NCBI GenBank assembly: GCA_017504435.1
Contig: JAFVRD010000021.1
Coordinates: 1-64,000 of the forward strand
From: Lentisphaeria bacterium
GTDB lineage: Bacteria > Verrucomicrobiota > Lentisphaeria > Victivallales > Victivallaceae
Length of the DNA: 64,000 nucleotides
Reading direction: 5' to 3'
Within the stretch, counting starts at the first letter, position 1, and every line of letters begins with the position of its first letter. The translations under genes were made by a program, and so were the position numbers. Positions 52,187 to 60,882 of this stretch are shown here, piece after piece. The notes beneath the pieces are model-generated. The model did not search any database. It worked only from the letters and a program-made list of their open reading frames with translations, and was not told the DNA's origin.

Positions 52187-54145
52187 ATGATCGATTTCAA
52201 AAATCTTTCCAAAAGTTATTCCGGCGAGTATATCCTCAAAGATGTGAACTGCCGGATAAATACCGGCGAAAAAGTCGGTGTCGTCGGCCCCAACGGAGCC
52301 GGTAAAAGTACCCTGTTCGGCATGATAACCGGCGAAGTGATGCCGGATGCCGGAGCGATCGTAATCCCCAAAGAATCCCGGTTGGGGATCATGAGACAGC
52401 ACATTCCGGATACGGAACTTGACCGGGAACTGCTGGAATTTGTCGCGGATGCCATACCGGAGTTACGGAAATATTCTGCAGAACTGGAAATCCTTGAAGA
52501 AAAGATGAGTTCGTGCGACAATGATGATGAACTGGAAATAATGCTTAAACGGCACGGTTTTCTGCAAAACACCATTGAGCATCTGGGCGCATATCATCTG
52601 GATGTGGAGGCCAAACAGGCATTGACCAGTCTGGGTTTTCCGGTGGAGCGTCTCAATGACAAGCTCAACAGTTTTTCCGGCGGCTGGCAGATGCGTGCGG
52701 CATTGGCAAGGGTGCTGATCTCCCGTCCGGACATATTACTGCTGGACGAACCGTCCAACTATCTGGATATTCCGGCGGTGGAATGGCTGTGCCGTTTTCT
52801 TGCCAACTATCCGGGCACACTGCTGCTGATCTCCCATGACCGCTTTCTGTTGCGGAAACTGACAGCGGTAACTCTGGAAGTCAACCGGGGAACCGTGACC
52901 CGTTACGCCGGAAATTATGACTTCTACCGGGTGGAAAGAGAACAGCGGCGGATCGCACTGGAGGCCGCCAAACGCAACGCCGATCACAAAAAAGAACAGC
53001 TGGAACGGATGATCGACCGTTTCCGTGCCAAAAGCACCAAAGCCGCCGCCGCCAAAAGTGCCCAGAAAAAACTCGACCGTATCGAAGATGTCAAACTTGC
53101 CGATTCATTGGATTATCATGGGGTCATCCGGTTTCCCGCACCGCCGCCGGCAGGGGCGGAAGCGGCAAGATTTGAACATGTGGATTTCGGTTACACAAAA
53201 GAAAAACTGCTGTTCAAAGATGTCGATATGAGTATTGATACCGGAGACAAATTGGCGATCATCGGTTACAACGGCATGGGCAAAACTACTTTGCTCAAAC
53301 TTCTGGCAGGAATATTGAAGCCGCTTTCCGGGCGGGTGGTGCCGGGGCATCACATCGTGATCGGTTATCAGGCGCAGGAATTTTCAGAATTGCTCAATGA
53401 TCAATTGTCGGTATATGATGCGGTGAGACAGGCATTGCCTCCGGATGCCTCAACTGCGAATATCGCCAATGTGCTGGGTTCATTCGGATTTTCCGGAGAT
53501 GCGATGAAAAAACCTTGCGGAGTGCTTTCCGGCGGTGAAAAGATCCGGCTGCAAATGGCACGGATATTTGTCAATCCTCCCAATTTGCTCATTCTTGACG
53601 AACCGACCACTCACTTGGATGTATCGGCGCGGGAACTGCTGCAGGAAGCGTTGAAAAATTATGCCGGAACTGTGGCAATGGTCAGTCATGATATTGATTT
53701 TGTCCGCAATGTGGCAGAAACGATTTGGGAAGTGTCTCCCGCCGGAGTTACCAAATATTTCGGCAATTACGATTACTATCTGGAAAAATCCGTCGCCAGC
53801 GGTGACCCGGAAATTTCCGCCGCCGATCCGCTGAAAAGTTCTGCCGGAACCGCCAGAGAGCGCCGGCGGCAGCGGGCGCAGGCACGCAACGCGATCGCCG
53901 GAAATCTGCGCCAGGCTAAAAAAGATGTGGAATCTTTGGAAAAACTGCTTGATGAACAATCTTCCCGCAAAGCGGTACTGGTCGCCAAACTTGCCAGCGG
54001 CGAAAGGGTGGATTTTGCCAAACTCAACACGGAACTGGCAGCACTGGATAAAGAGATCGCCGCCACCGAGGAAAAATGGGAGATCCGGGCGATGGAATTG
54101 GAAGCATTACGGCAGGAAAACGACCGTATCAACAGTGATAATTAA
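52187..54145 (+). CDS. ABC-F family ATPase (Uup/YheS-like)
   Basis: 652 aa, soluble, no TM. Two ABC domains: first Walker A GPNGAGKSTL near 36, LSGG-type SFSGGWQMRAALARVL near 165, LLDEPSNYLD; the second has GYNGMGKTTLLKLLAG near 360, LSGGEKIRLQMARIF near 445, LILDEPTTHLD and catalytic-His switch MVSHD. The linker between them is helical and the C-terminal 110 residues are coiled coil, as in Uup. Family members act on the ribosome E-site. Starts 13 bp after the kinase gene; co-transcription possible. Confidence 0.92.
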   Translation: MIDFKNLSKSYSGEYILKDVNCRINTGEKVGVVGPNGAGKSTLFGMITGEVMPDAGAIVIPKESRLGIMRQHIPDTELDRELLEFVADAIPELRKYSAELEILEEKMSSCDNDDELEIMLKRHGFLQNTIEHLGAYHLDVEAKQALTSLGFPVERLNDKLNSFSGGWQMRAALARVLISRPDILLLDEPSNYLDIPAVEWLCRFLANYPGTLLLISHDRFLLRKLTAVTLEVNRGTVTRYAGNYDFYRVEREQRRIALEAAKRNADHKKEQLERMIDRFRAKSTKAAAAKSAQKKLDRIEDVKLADSLDYHGVIRFPAPPPAGAEAARFEHVDFGYTKEKLLFKDVDMSIDTGDKLAIIGYNGMGKTTLLKLLAGILKPLSGRVVPGHHIVIGYQAQEFSELLNDQLSVYDAVRQALPPDASTANIANVLGSFGFSGDAMKKPCGVLSGGEKIRLQMARIFVNPPNLLILDEPTTHLDVSARELLQEALKNYAGTVAMVSHDIDFVRNVAETIWEVSPAGVTKYFGNYDYYLEKSVASGDPEISAADPLKSSAGTARERRRQRAQARNAIAGNLRQAKKDVESLEKLLDEQSSRKAVLVAKLASGERVDFAKLNTELAALDKEIAATEEKWEIRAMELEALRQENDRINSDN

Positions 54146-54180
54146 CCCTCAATATCATATAAAATAAAGGAAGTTCTGAC

Positions 54181-54771
54181 ATGAAAAAATTATTGGCTTT
54201 ACTCTCAGTGTGCCTGATCTGCGCCGGTGCATCCGCCTCTGAAGCGGAGATCCGGCAGGTCTTTGACAACATCAAAAAACACACGTTGGATTTCCGGATG
54301 CTCCCGGTGGTGCAGTATTACACTCCGGATGCGGTCTGTCATTCCGCGGACGGCAGAAAATTTGATTACCAGACTCTCAAAAAGTTTGCCCGTGCCTCAG
54401 ATATGGTGGCTCATTCGGACGCATCTTTTTCCGAAATCATGGCTGCCGCGTATGAATTACGGGGCAAAAGTGTGACGCCGGAACAGCTTGCTCAATTCAA
54501 AGAGCTGGAGAAATCCGAAGTCGGACAGACCCTGCTCACCCAGTTCCGCAGTGTCGCGAAAAAAAATCTTGCCAAAATGAAACCCAAAGTACAGGCGGTG
54601 GTCGATTCTTTTACATTCAAATCCATCCAAATAACCGGTGACAAAGCAACGGTGATCTATTGTGAAAAAGACCTTATGTCCGGAAAACTCAAAGAAATCA
54701 TCTGCAGTATGGTCAAGCGCAACGGCAAATGGATGATCTCCGGAGAAACCGGCAGATTCATCGGTAAATAA
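54181..54771 (+). CDS. small secreted protein of unknown function
   Basis: 196 aa. Signal peptide MKKLLALLSVCLICAGASAS. The mature part starts with amphipathic helices (EAEIRQVFDNIKKHTLDF), has a YYTPDAVCHSADGRKFDY segment and ends in antiparallel-strand-like FTFKSIQITGDKATVIYCE, MVKRNGKWMISGETGRFIG, an outline reminiscent of NTF2-like folds. No catalytic motif. 35 bp after the ABC-F gene with its own AAGGA site; an independent promoter is not obvious. Confidence 0.75.
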   Translation: MKKLLALLSVCLICAGASASEAEIRQVFDNIKKHTLDFRMLPVVQYYTPDAVCHSADGRKFDYQTLKKFARASDMVAHSDASFSEIMAAAYELRGKSVTPEQLAQFKELEKSEVGQTLLTQFRSVAKKNLAKMKPKVQAVVDSFTFKSIQITGDKATVIYCEKDLMSGKLKEIICSMVKRNGKWMISGETGRFIGK

Positions 54772-54849
54772 AAATAAAACCGTACAGCAGGATAAGTGCG
54801 ATCAAAATATATCAATTTACATAAAAAACGATTTTTTAGCAGAAATCAA

Positions 54850-54878
54850 TTGCGTTACGGTAAAAATCCGGCTATATT
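54850..54878 (+). promoter_or_regulatory. promoter of the glutamine-amidotransferase gene
   Basis: TTGCGT (54850-54855), 17-bp spacer, TATATT (54873-54878). Confidence 0.65.
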
Positions 54879-54931
54879 TATTTCTGAAATATTCACTTTG
54901 TAACCGGAAAATAAAAATAAGGAATCAGATC

Positions 54932-55942
54932 ATGTGTACTTGGTGTGCTTATACCGGCAAAAATCCCGCGGCTCCGCTCTTACGGGAACGGGGCAAAATG
55001 ATCGAAGGTTTGTGGAGCGGAGTATTTACCGGCATGGCGACATTGGATAACGGCAAAATCTATTCCGGTAAAATGCGCGGAACCAGCGTGGATTGGGATA
55101 AGCGTTTTGACATCAATGATTTTCCCGGCACGACCGGCCTCTGGCACAGCCGTACCGGCGGATTCGGCGATGATGACCGCGCACATCCGTTTGTAACTTC
55201 CGATGGCGAAGTGGCGTTGATCTCGCAGGGCTTTCCCGGAGTATTTGCCGGAGAACCGCAGAAAGCTTATATCCGCTACGGCGAAATGCTTATGGAGCAG
55301 AATTGGAAGTTCCCCAGTGCCAAAACCGAAGACCCCTCCGGCAAATACCCGCGGCTGTTCGGCAAATGGAATGTTCATATGTCGGAAATCACCGCAACGA
55401 CAGTAGCATATTTTTACTCTCAGGGAATGGATCCGTTGTCTGCGGTGCAAAAAACATTCAGCGAATTGCCGGAAGAGGCCGCCAGTGTGATTATTTTCCG
55501 TCAGCATCCGGGCAAACTTTTTTACGCCAACACCAATCAGTCTGTTGTTGCCGCCCGAGATGCCGACGGCATAATGATGTCTGTAACTTCACTGGCGTTT
55601 CCGGGTCGCCGGATGCAGCAGCTGCCGGTAAATTCCTGCGGTATGCTTTCACCGGATGAAATCATTATCCGCAAACTTTCCGACCGTTATGTGGTGGATG
55701 AAACGATCCCGGATGGTCTGGAAGAAACTTTTTTGAATACACTGGCTGAAATCCAGCCCGCCGGACTTGCCAATATCTGTGACAAGGGATTGAAAGCCAA
55801 ATTTGCCAAAGGCGTAATGCAATGCTGTGCGATTTCGACTTACCGCACCATGGAAAATCTCCTCAAAGAGAAAAAAATCATTGCCGAAACCGGGATCAAT
55901 ACTGAATTCAACTGGCGCAATACCAAATTCACCAAAGCATAA
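54932..55942 (+). CDS. stand-alone class II glutamine amidotransferase-like protein (Ntn hydrolase)
   Basis: 336 aa. Starts MCTWCAYTGK, placing Cys2 as N-terminal nucleophile after Met removal. GLWHSRTGG near 68 corresponds to the GH-R-T motif of GlmS/PurF/AsnB glutaminase domains, and AHPFVTSDGEVALISQG near 83-99 to the AHPHxxxxGxxAxxHNG block, with Q in place of N in the last motif. No synthase or isomerase domain follows; the C-terminal half is unrecognised. Probable glutamine hydrolase whose ammonia acceptor or partner is unknown. AAGGA is present upstream of the ATG. Monocistronic, between its promoter and the terminator at 55971. Confidence 0.72.
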   Translation: MCTWCAYTGKNPAAPLLRERGKMIEGLWSGVFTGMATLDNGKIYSGKMRGTSVDWDKRFDINDFPGTTGLWHSRTGGFGDDDRAHPFVTSDGEVALISQGFPGVFAGEPQKAYIRYGEMLMEQNWKFPSAKTEDPSGKYPRLFGKWNVHMSEITATTVAYFYSQGMDPLSAVQKTFSELPEEAASVIIFRQHPGKLFYANTNQSVVAARDADGIMMSVTSLAFPGRRMQQLPVNSCGMLSPDEIIIRKLSDRYVVDETIPDGLEETFLNTLAEIQPAGLANICDKGLKAKFAKGVMQCCAISTYRTMENLLKEKKIIAETGINTEFNWRNTKFTKA

Positions 55943-55970
55943 AATCATCAGCTTTTTGCCAAGCCGCCGC

Positions 55971-56017
55971 AAGATATTGCAAGAGAAAACATCACGCTCT
56001 TACAATATCTTTTTTTC
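55971..56017 (+). terminator. terminator of the amidotransferase gene
   Basis: AGATATTGCAAGAG pairs with CTCTTACAATATCT (one mismatch), followed by seven Ts. Confidence 0.8.
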
Positions 56018-56020
56018 TGC

Positions 56021-56049
56021 TTGTAAAACCGCTTTTGCCGGGTTATATT
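56021..56049 (+). promoter_or_regulatory. aconitase promoter
   Basis: TTGTAA (56021-56026), 17-bp spacer, TATATT (56044-56049). Confidence 0.65.
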
Positions 56050-56078
56050 ATGGAGTAAACCAACAGGAGTATATTATT

Positions 56079-58016
56079 ATGGCTAAAGGAACACTCGTTC
56101 AGAAGATCATTGCCGCCCATCTGGTCAGCGGCGATCCGGCAAAAGATTCTCAATTGCTCATCAAAATCGACCAGACCCTGACTCAGGATGCCACCGGAAC
56201 GATGGCGTATCTGGAACTTGAAGCGATGAAAACGCCCAAAGTCGCCACTGAATTGTCAGTATCTTATGTCGATCACAATATGATGCAGAATGGTCCGGAA
56301 AACCGCAATGACCATCTCTATTTGCAAACCGTCGCCGCTGAAAAAGGAGTCGTATTCTCACCTCCCGGAAACGGTATTTGCCACCAGCTGCATCTGGAAC
56401 GTTTCGGTAAACCCGGCAAAACCCTGATCGGTTCAGACAGTCACACCCCCACCGGCGGCGGTATCGGTATGATCGCCATCGGTGCCGGCGGTCTGGATGT
56501 CGCTCTTGCCATGGCAGGCCAGCCTTTCACCATTCCGACGCCGAAGATCGTCGGAGTCAAACTCACCGGCAAACTCCGTCCGTGGGTCGCGGCAAAAGAT
56601 GTTATTCTCAAACTGCTCTCCATTCTGACGACCAAAGGCAATGTCGGTTCCATCGTGGAATATTTCGGTGACGGGGTCAAAGATCTCAGCGTCCCCCAGC
56701 GTGCCACTATTACCAATATGGGTGCGGAACTGGGCGTGACCACCAGTGTATTCCCCTCCGATGAACGTACCCGGGAATTCCTCCGCCGTCAGAACCGTGA
56801 AGCGGATTTCACCGAACTTTGTGCTGATGCCGATGCTGAATATGACCGGGTGGTGGAAATCGACCTCTCCACACTGGATGCTCTCGCCGCCTGTCCCTCC
56901 AGCCCCGACAATATCAAAACCGTCCGGGAACTTGCCGGTATCAAAGTCGGTCAGGTATTGGTCGGCAGCTGTACCAATGGCGGCTACCGCGATCTTGCCA
57001 TGCTTGCCATGGCTCTGAAAGGACGCAAGATCCATCCGGATGTGACCTTCGGCATCGCTCCGGGCAGCCGTCCGGTACTGGAAATGCTCTGCGCCAACGG
57101 CATGCTCGGTGATCTGGTCGCCGCCGGAGCGCGGATACTGGAAGTCGGCTGCGGTCCGTGCATCGGTCAGGGACAGAGTCCCGCCGACGGAACGGTCACT
57201 GTCCGGACATTCAACCGCAACTTTGCCGGACGCAGCGGTACGAAAGGCGATCAATCCTATCTGGTCAGTCCGGAAGTCGCTCTCGCCGCCGCATTGACCG
57301 GAGAATTCACCGATCCCCGCGATCTGGGGATCGCATATCCCGATGTCAGAGAACCGGAATTGTATACCTCTGATGATGCCCATTTCCAGATGCCGGTCCC
57401 CGGCAAAGGCATCATCCGCAAACCGACCATCGGCGAACCGCCGGTGAATGATGCCCTCCCGCAGAATGTCAACGGTGTGGTGGTCATCAAAGTCGGTGAC
57501 AAAATCACCACCGACCACATTATGCCCGCCGGAGTGCATTTGAAACTGCGCAGCAATATCCCGGCTTACAGCAAAGTGGTCTTTGAGTGTTTCACTGAAG
57601 CCGGAAAACCGAGCTTTGCGGAACGGGCAGCCGCAGTCCGCGATGCCGGCAAACACGGGGTTATCATCGGCAGAGACAGCTACGGTCAGGGTTCCAGCCG
57701 GGAACATGCGGCGATCTGTCCGATGTATCTGGGGATAAAAGTCGTGGCGGCTCTGGCGATCGAACGTATCCACCGTGCCAATCTGATCAACTTCGGCATC
57801 GTGCCGCTGATTTTCAAAGATCCGGCAGATTACGAAGCGATCACCGAAGGAGATGCGCTCACGTTTGAAAATCTCCCGGCGCAGTTGACTCCGGGCAGTG
57901 AAGTCACCGGTACGCTGACCGCTGCCGACGGCAGTGTGAAAAAGATCGTTTTCACCCATCCCATGTCTGAAAATGACCTGAAACTGGTGAAAGCCGGCGG
58001 CAGGTTGAATTGCTGA
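56079..58016 (+). CDS. aconitate hydratase
   Basis: 4Fe-4S enzyme isomerising citrate and isocitrate. 645 aa from ATG 56079 (CAGGAG upstream); the longer frame runs back over the terminator. Motifs: SVSYVDHNMMQNG near 65, GNGICHQLHLERFGKPGKTLIGSDSHTPTGGGIGM near 95-130, VGSCTNGG near 298 (Fe-S Cys), VGCGPCIGQGQSPADGTV near 358 (two Fe-S Cys), a short linker, then the swivel domain GRDSYGQGSSREHAAICPMYLGIK near 545. The order and length match mitochondrial-type/short bacterial aconitases rather than AcnA of 890 aa. Homoaconitase or another dehydratase is less likely. Alone between promoter and pilin promoter. Confidence 0.9.
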   Translation: MAKGTLVQKIIAAHLVSGDPAKDSQLLIKIDQTLTQDATGTMAYLELEAMKTPKVATELSVSYVDHNMMQNGPENRNDHLYLQTVAAEKGVVFSPPGNGICHQLHLERFGKPGKTLIGSDSHTPTGGGIGMIAIGAGGLDVALAMAGQPFTIPTPKIVGVKLTGKLRPWVAAKDVILKLLSILTTKGNVGSIVEYFGDGVKDLSVPQRATITNMGAELGVTTSVFPSDERTREFLRRQNREADFTELCADADAEYDRVVEIDLSTLDALAACPSSPDNIKTVRELAGIKVGQVLVGSCTNGGYRDLAMLAMALKGRKIHPDVTFGIAPGSRPVLEMLCANGMLGDLVAAGARILEVGCGPCIGQGQSPADGTVTVRTFNRNFAGRSGTKGDQSYLVSPEVALAAALTGEFTDPRDLGIAYPDVREPELYTSDDAHFQMPVPGKGIIRKPTIGEPPVNDALPQNVNGVVVIKVGDKITTDHIMPAGVHLKLRSNIPAYSKVVFECFTEAGKPSFAERAAAVRDAGKHGVIIGRDSYGQGSSREHAAICPMYLGIKVVAALAIERIHRANLINFGIVPLIFKDPADYEAITEGDALTFENLPAQLTPGSEVTGTLTAADGSVKKIVFTHPMSENDLKLVKAGGRLNC

Positions 58017-58081
58017 ACGAGTATTGAAATTTCACATTGTGATATTTCTAAAAAAAAACATTCCGTTTTAAGCGGATAGAT

Positions 58082-58110
58082 TTGGAAAAATATCATAGTT
58101 TGGATAAAAT
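58082..58110 (+). promoter_or_regulatory. promoter of the second pseudopilin gene
   Basis: TTGGAA (58082-58087), 17-bp spacer, TAAAAT (58105-58110). An inverted repeat upstream (58026-58048) has no T tract and may not be the aconitase terminator. Confidence 0.6.
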
Positions 58111-58188
58111 TATAAGCGACAGACGGAAGTTTGTACCCAACAAAAAATATGCGGAGAACCGCACAAAACCAAAGAAAGGTAAAAAGAA

Positions 58189-58950
58189 ATGAAAAAAAGT
58201 CGTGGATTTACACTCATCGAGCTGTTGGTCGTGATCGCGATCATCGCCATTCTCGCCGCTATGCTGCTTCCTGCACTGCAGCGCGCCCGTGAAAGTGCCC
58301 GTCGTTCCAGCTGCTCCAACAACCTGAAACAGATCGGTCTCGCTCTTATTCAGTATCAGAACGACAACAAAGAAAAGTTGCCGGTCGGTAAAGTTCAATT
58401 CAGAAGACCGAAAGATGCTGCGACTGCCGAATTCAATGTTTATAATATTGAGAACACTGTCGCAAAACGTAAAGATCCCGGTGCCACTCTGAACGCCAAA
58501 AACGGCGACACCGATTTGGATCTCACCACCGATGGTACATACGCTGAAATGGCATACAACCTGATCCGTTATACCGGTCACCTGTCTGCCACCGACTCTT
58601 TCGTCTGCCCCTCCAGCAGTGCGACCGGCGAAGATGGCACCAGCAGCGATATGTTCACCAACAGCTCCGAAGGTACCTTGAGCTATGGCTACGGCTATGT
58701 CAATCCGACCGACCTTGCCGCTTCCGCCATTGCTTCCGACCTGACCCACATCGGTGCTGACCTCACCAAAAACGCCAATCACATCGAATACGGCAACATC
58801 CTGTTCGGTGATGGTCACGTTGAAGGCTTCAACGGTATTGGCTGGTTCAGCCGTCAGAACACCGGCTATGTCGCTCCCAAAACCAATACGGCTGCTGAAT
58901 GGGCTATCCCGCCGTCAGTTCTCCGCGATGTCAAAGGCGCGAAAGATTGA
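58189..58950 (+). CDS. pseudopilin-like protein with H-X9-DG signature
   Basis: 253 aa. Short basic leader MKKSRG with Gly at the cleavage position, then the classic prepilin segment [16 protein letters not shown] and [15 protein letters not shown]. The C-terminal [17 protein letters not shown] is an exact H-X9-DG motif. The head domain is otherwise unassigned, with few cysteines and many Thr/Ser. Unlike the copy at 14998, this protein should be a normal prepilin-peptidase substrate. It is monocistronic, with its own promoter and a terminator made by the repeat element 30 bp downstream; its high Ala/Thr/Ser content suggests an abundant surface or secretion protein. Confidence 0.88.
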   Translation: MKKSRGFTLIELLVVIAIIAILAAMLLPALQRARESARRSSCSNNLKQIGLALIQYQNDNKEKLPVGKVQFRRPKDAATAEFNVYNIENTVAKRKDPGATLNAKNGDTDLDLTTDGTYAEMAYNLIRYTGHLSATDSFVCPSSSATGEDGTSSDMFTNSSEGTLSYGYGYVNPTDLAASAIASDLTHIGADLTKNANHIEYGNILFGDGHVEGFNGIGWFSRQNTGYVAPKTNTAAEWAIPPSVLRDVKGAKD

Positions 58951-58979
58951 TAATCTCAGTTGCTGAGAAAAAATCTCAA

Positions 58980-59205
58980 GGGGCTGTTGCAAAACCTCAA
59001 AAAAGGTGAGCAACAGCCTTTTTCTATTGTTTGAGCTGAAAATCAGTGGTATAACAAGTCGTGACAGGAGAAAATCACGGCTTGTTTTTATCGGCAACGA
59101 TAAAAGCAATTCCTCTCGAAGTTTTTGGAAGATGGGGTGCGGGGGAGATGACATTTTTGAAAAAAAGGTGTCTTTCCCCGCAAAAAACATTTTTGCAACA
59201 GTTCC
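58980..59205. repeat. dispersed MITE-like element, copy B (short form)
   Basis: 226 bp. Left end GGGGCTGTTGCAAAAC (58980-58995) and right end TTTTTGCAACAGTTCC (59190-59205) are inverted repeats (13 of 16 bases). Relative to copy A it lacks about 96 bp. The hairpin GCAA core survives with a shortened stem (59086-59106). A GCGGGG/CCCCGC stem joins 59139-59148 to 59171-59181, the same position as the stem in copy A but with an extra G:C pair and a G-U. No target-site duplication is evident and no transposase frame is present. The 378-bp gap 58951-59328 holds this element and the uxaE promoter; I see no gene in it. Confidence 0.8.
58982..59023 (+). terminator. intrinsic terminator after the pseudopilin gene (left end of the repeat element)
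   Basis: GGCTGTTGC (58982-58990) pairs with GCAACAGCC (59010-59018), then five Ts, 31 bp after the stop codon. Confidence 0.8.
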
Positions 59206-59235
59206 TTTTCTTTTTTACAAAGCTGAGTCGGCGGC

Positions 59236-59264
59236 TTGCAAATTGCGGTTTTGCGGGTTATATT
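59236..59264 (+). promoter_or_regulatory. uxaE-yajC-secDF promoter
   Basis: TTGCAA (59236-59241), 17-bp spacer, TATATT (59259-59264), starting 31 bp after the repeat element. Confidence 0.7.
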
Positions 59265-59328
59265 AAAGGTTAATAATAGTTTTTTGTGTCAAAAAATTCT
59301 AACACATAATAATATAAAGGAAAAAAAC

Positions 59329-60858
59329 ATGAAAAAAATCGCAGAAAGTGCCGCAGCTCTCCTCGGCAAAAGTGAAGATCTTCTGAAATCCGGTATCCTG
59401 AAAAATTCCGGCAATGTCACCGTCTATCCCGATTCAGTTCACAAACTCGGCAATGCCGTGGTGCTGATGGTGCGCGATGATGAGAAAAAATCATTGATCG
59501 TGACCGCCTGCTGCGACAAAGAAATCCCTGCCGGTTTTGAAGGCGAAAAAGTGGTGCTGGCAGACAAATCTGTCGCCCTTTTCTGCGTTCTTTCTGAACA
59601 GAATGCCGCCGCACTGCGTAAACACTTCCCCTGGTGCGCCCCCCGCAGTCTCCGCAATGTCCGTACCACCGTCGGATGCGGCGACCGTCTCGGTCTTGCC
59701 ACCGTCGGTCATGTCCTGGCTGCCAAAAAAGTTCAGGTCTCCCCGGTGCTTGCCCAGCAGTCCATGCGCGAATTGACCATGACCAACCGTACTTTCCGCG
59801 GCGTGGTTGATGATGCCTGTTTCCTGGTTTTTGCCTCCGATTACCGTGAAGGTTACGGTGCTGACGGCGACCACCTGAAAACCATCAAAGATATCGATAC
59901 TGCTCTCGCCGCCGGCATGCCGATGATCACGCTCGACCTCTCCGATGTGATGAATGCCGCTGCCGGAGATTGGGATGCTGCCAAAATCGATGCCGCATTC
60001 GCTGAACTGCCGGCTGATCTGCAGAAACTGGTCATCGCTGAATATGCGGACAAAGATTTTGTCCTCGGCGATGATGTGGCAGTGAAAATCGACGCCCTCA
60101 CCGCCAAACGCTGTGCCGTGATGTATACCTCCGCTCTGGATTTCGCACTGGAAGTCTACAATCACCTCAAAGCCGCCCGCGGAGATGAATTCGATCTGGA
60201 GATCTCCATTGATGAGACCAGCAGTCCGACTCTGCCCAGCCACCACCTTTTTATCGTCCGTGAATTGCGCCGCCGCAACGTGGAATTCAGCTCTCTGGCT
60301 CCCCGTTTCATCGGTGAATTCCAGAAAGCTATCGACTACATCGGCGATTTGGATGAATTTGACCGTCAGTTCAAAGTCCACGCTCTGATCGCCCAGAATT
60401 ATGGCAATTACAAAATTTCCGTTCACAGCGGCAGCGATAAATTTGCGGTTTATCCCACCGTCGGACGTGAAACCCGGCACTATCTCCACCTCAAAACCGC
60501 CGGCACCAGCTGGCTGGTCGCTGTTACAGTCATCGCCAAACGCGATCCCCAGCTCTACCGCGACATGCACCAGTGCGCGCTGGACAACGTGGCTGATATG
60601 CTCAAATTGTACCACATCACCGCTGATTTCAACAAAATCCCGGCAGTCAGCACTCTGAAAGATGAAGAACTGCCCGCATTGATGGATATGCCCGAAGCAC
60701 GTCAGCTGCTCCACATCAATTACGGTCCGATCCTCACCGGCAATCTGCGGGAACGCTTCTTCAAAGCGATGCACAAATTTGAAGCCGATTATGATGCCGC
60801 GATCGAAGCTCACTTCGACAAACATCTGACTTTGCTCGGTGTCCCCGCTAAAAACTGA
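59329..60858 (+). CDS. uxaE: tagaturonate epimerase (UxaE/TM0440 family)
   Basis: 509 aa from ATG 59329 (AAAGG upstream); earlier in-frame start codons overlap the promoter. By Thermotoga precedent, epimerises D-tagaturonate to D-fructuronate, joining galacturonate to the glucuronate route without UxaA. Family-like features: VGCGDRLGLATVGH near 116, QQSMRELTMTNRTF near 142, ISIDETSSPTLPSHHLF near 286 (acid plus double His, probable metal site), KISVHSGSDKFAVYP near 363. Fits the KDPG aldolase and lyase in the window, though it lies 30 kb away next to secretion genes. Confidence 0.8.
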   Translation: MKKIAESAAALLGKSEDLLKSGILKNSGNVTVYPDSVHKLGNAVVLMVRDDEKKSLIVTACCDKEIPAGFEGEKVVLADKSVALFCVLSEQNAAALRKHFPWCAPRSLRNVRTTVGCGDRLGLATVGHVLAAKKVQVSPVLAQQSMRELTMTNRTFRGVVDDACFLVFASDYREGYGADGDHLKTIKDIDTALAAGMPMITLDLSDVMNAAAGDWDAAKIDAAFAELPADLQKLVIAEYADKDFVLGDDVAVKIDALTAKRCAVMYTSALDFALEVYNHLKAARGDEFDLEISIDETSSPTLPSHHLFIVRELRRRNVEFSSLAPRFIGEFQKAIDYIGDLDEFDRQFKVHALIAQNYGNYKISVHSGSDKFAVYPTVGRETRHYLHLKTAGTSWLVAVTVIAKRDPQLYRDMHQCALDNVADMLKLYHITADFNKIPAVSTLKDEELPALMDMPEARQLLHINYGPILTGNLRERFFKAMHKFEADYDAAIEAHFDKHLTLLGVPAKN

Positions 60859-60882
60859 ACCAAACCGAAAGGATATTCCAAA

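Noticed and set aside
56433-57959. 508-codon frame antisense to aconitase
   Set aside because: A shadow produced by the codon bias of aconitase; composition is rich in Gly/Phe/Asp-His without any domain, and no ribosome-binding site.
58026-58048. Inverted repeat after aconitase as terminator
   Set aside because: Stem present but followed by A residues rather than a T tract on the coding strand.
58915-59190. 91-codon minus-strand frame over repeat copy B
   Set aside because: Overlaps the pseudopilin end and the terminator; no start signal and no conserved frame in copy A.
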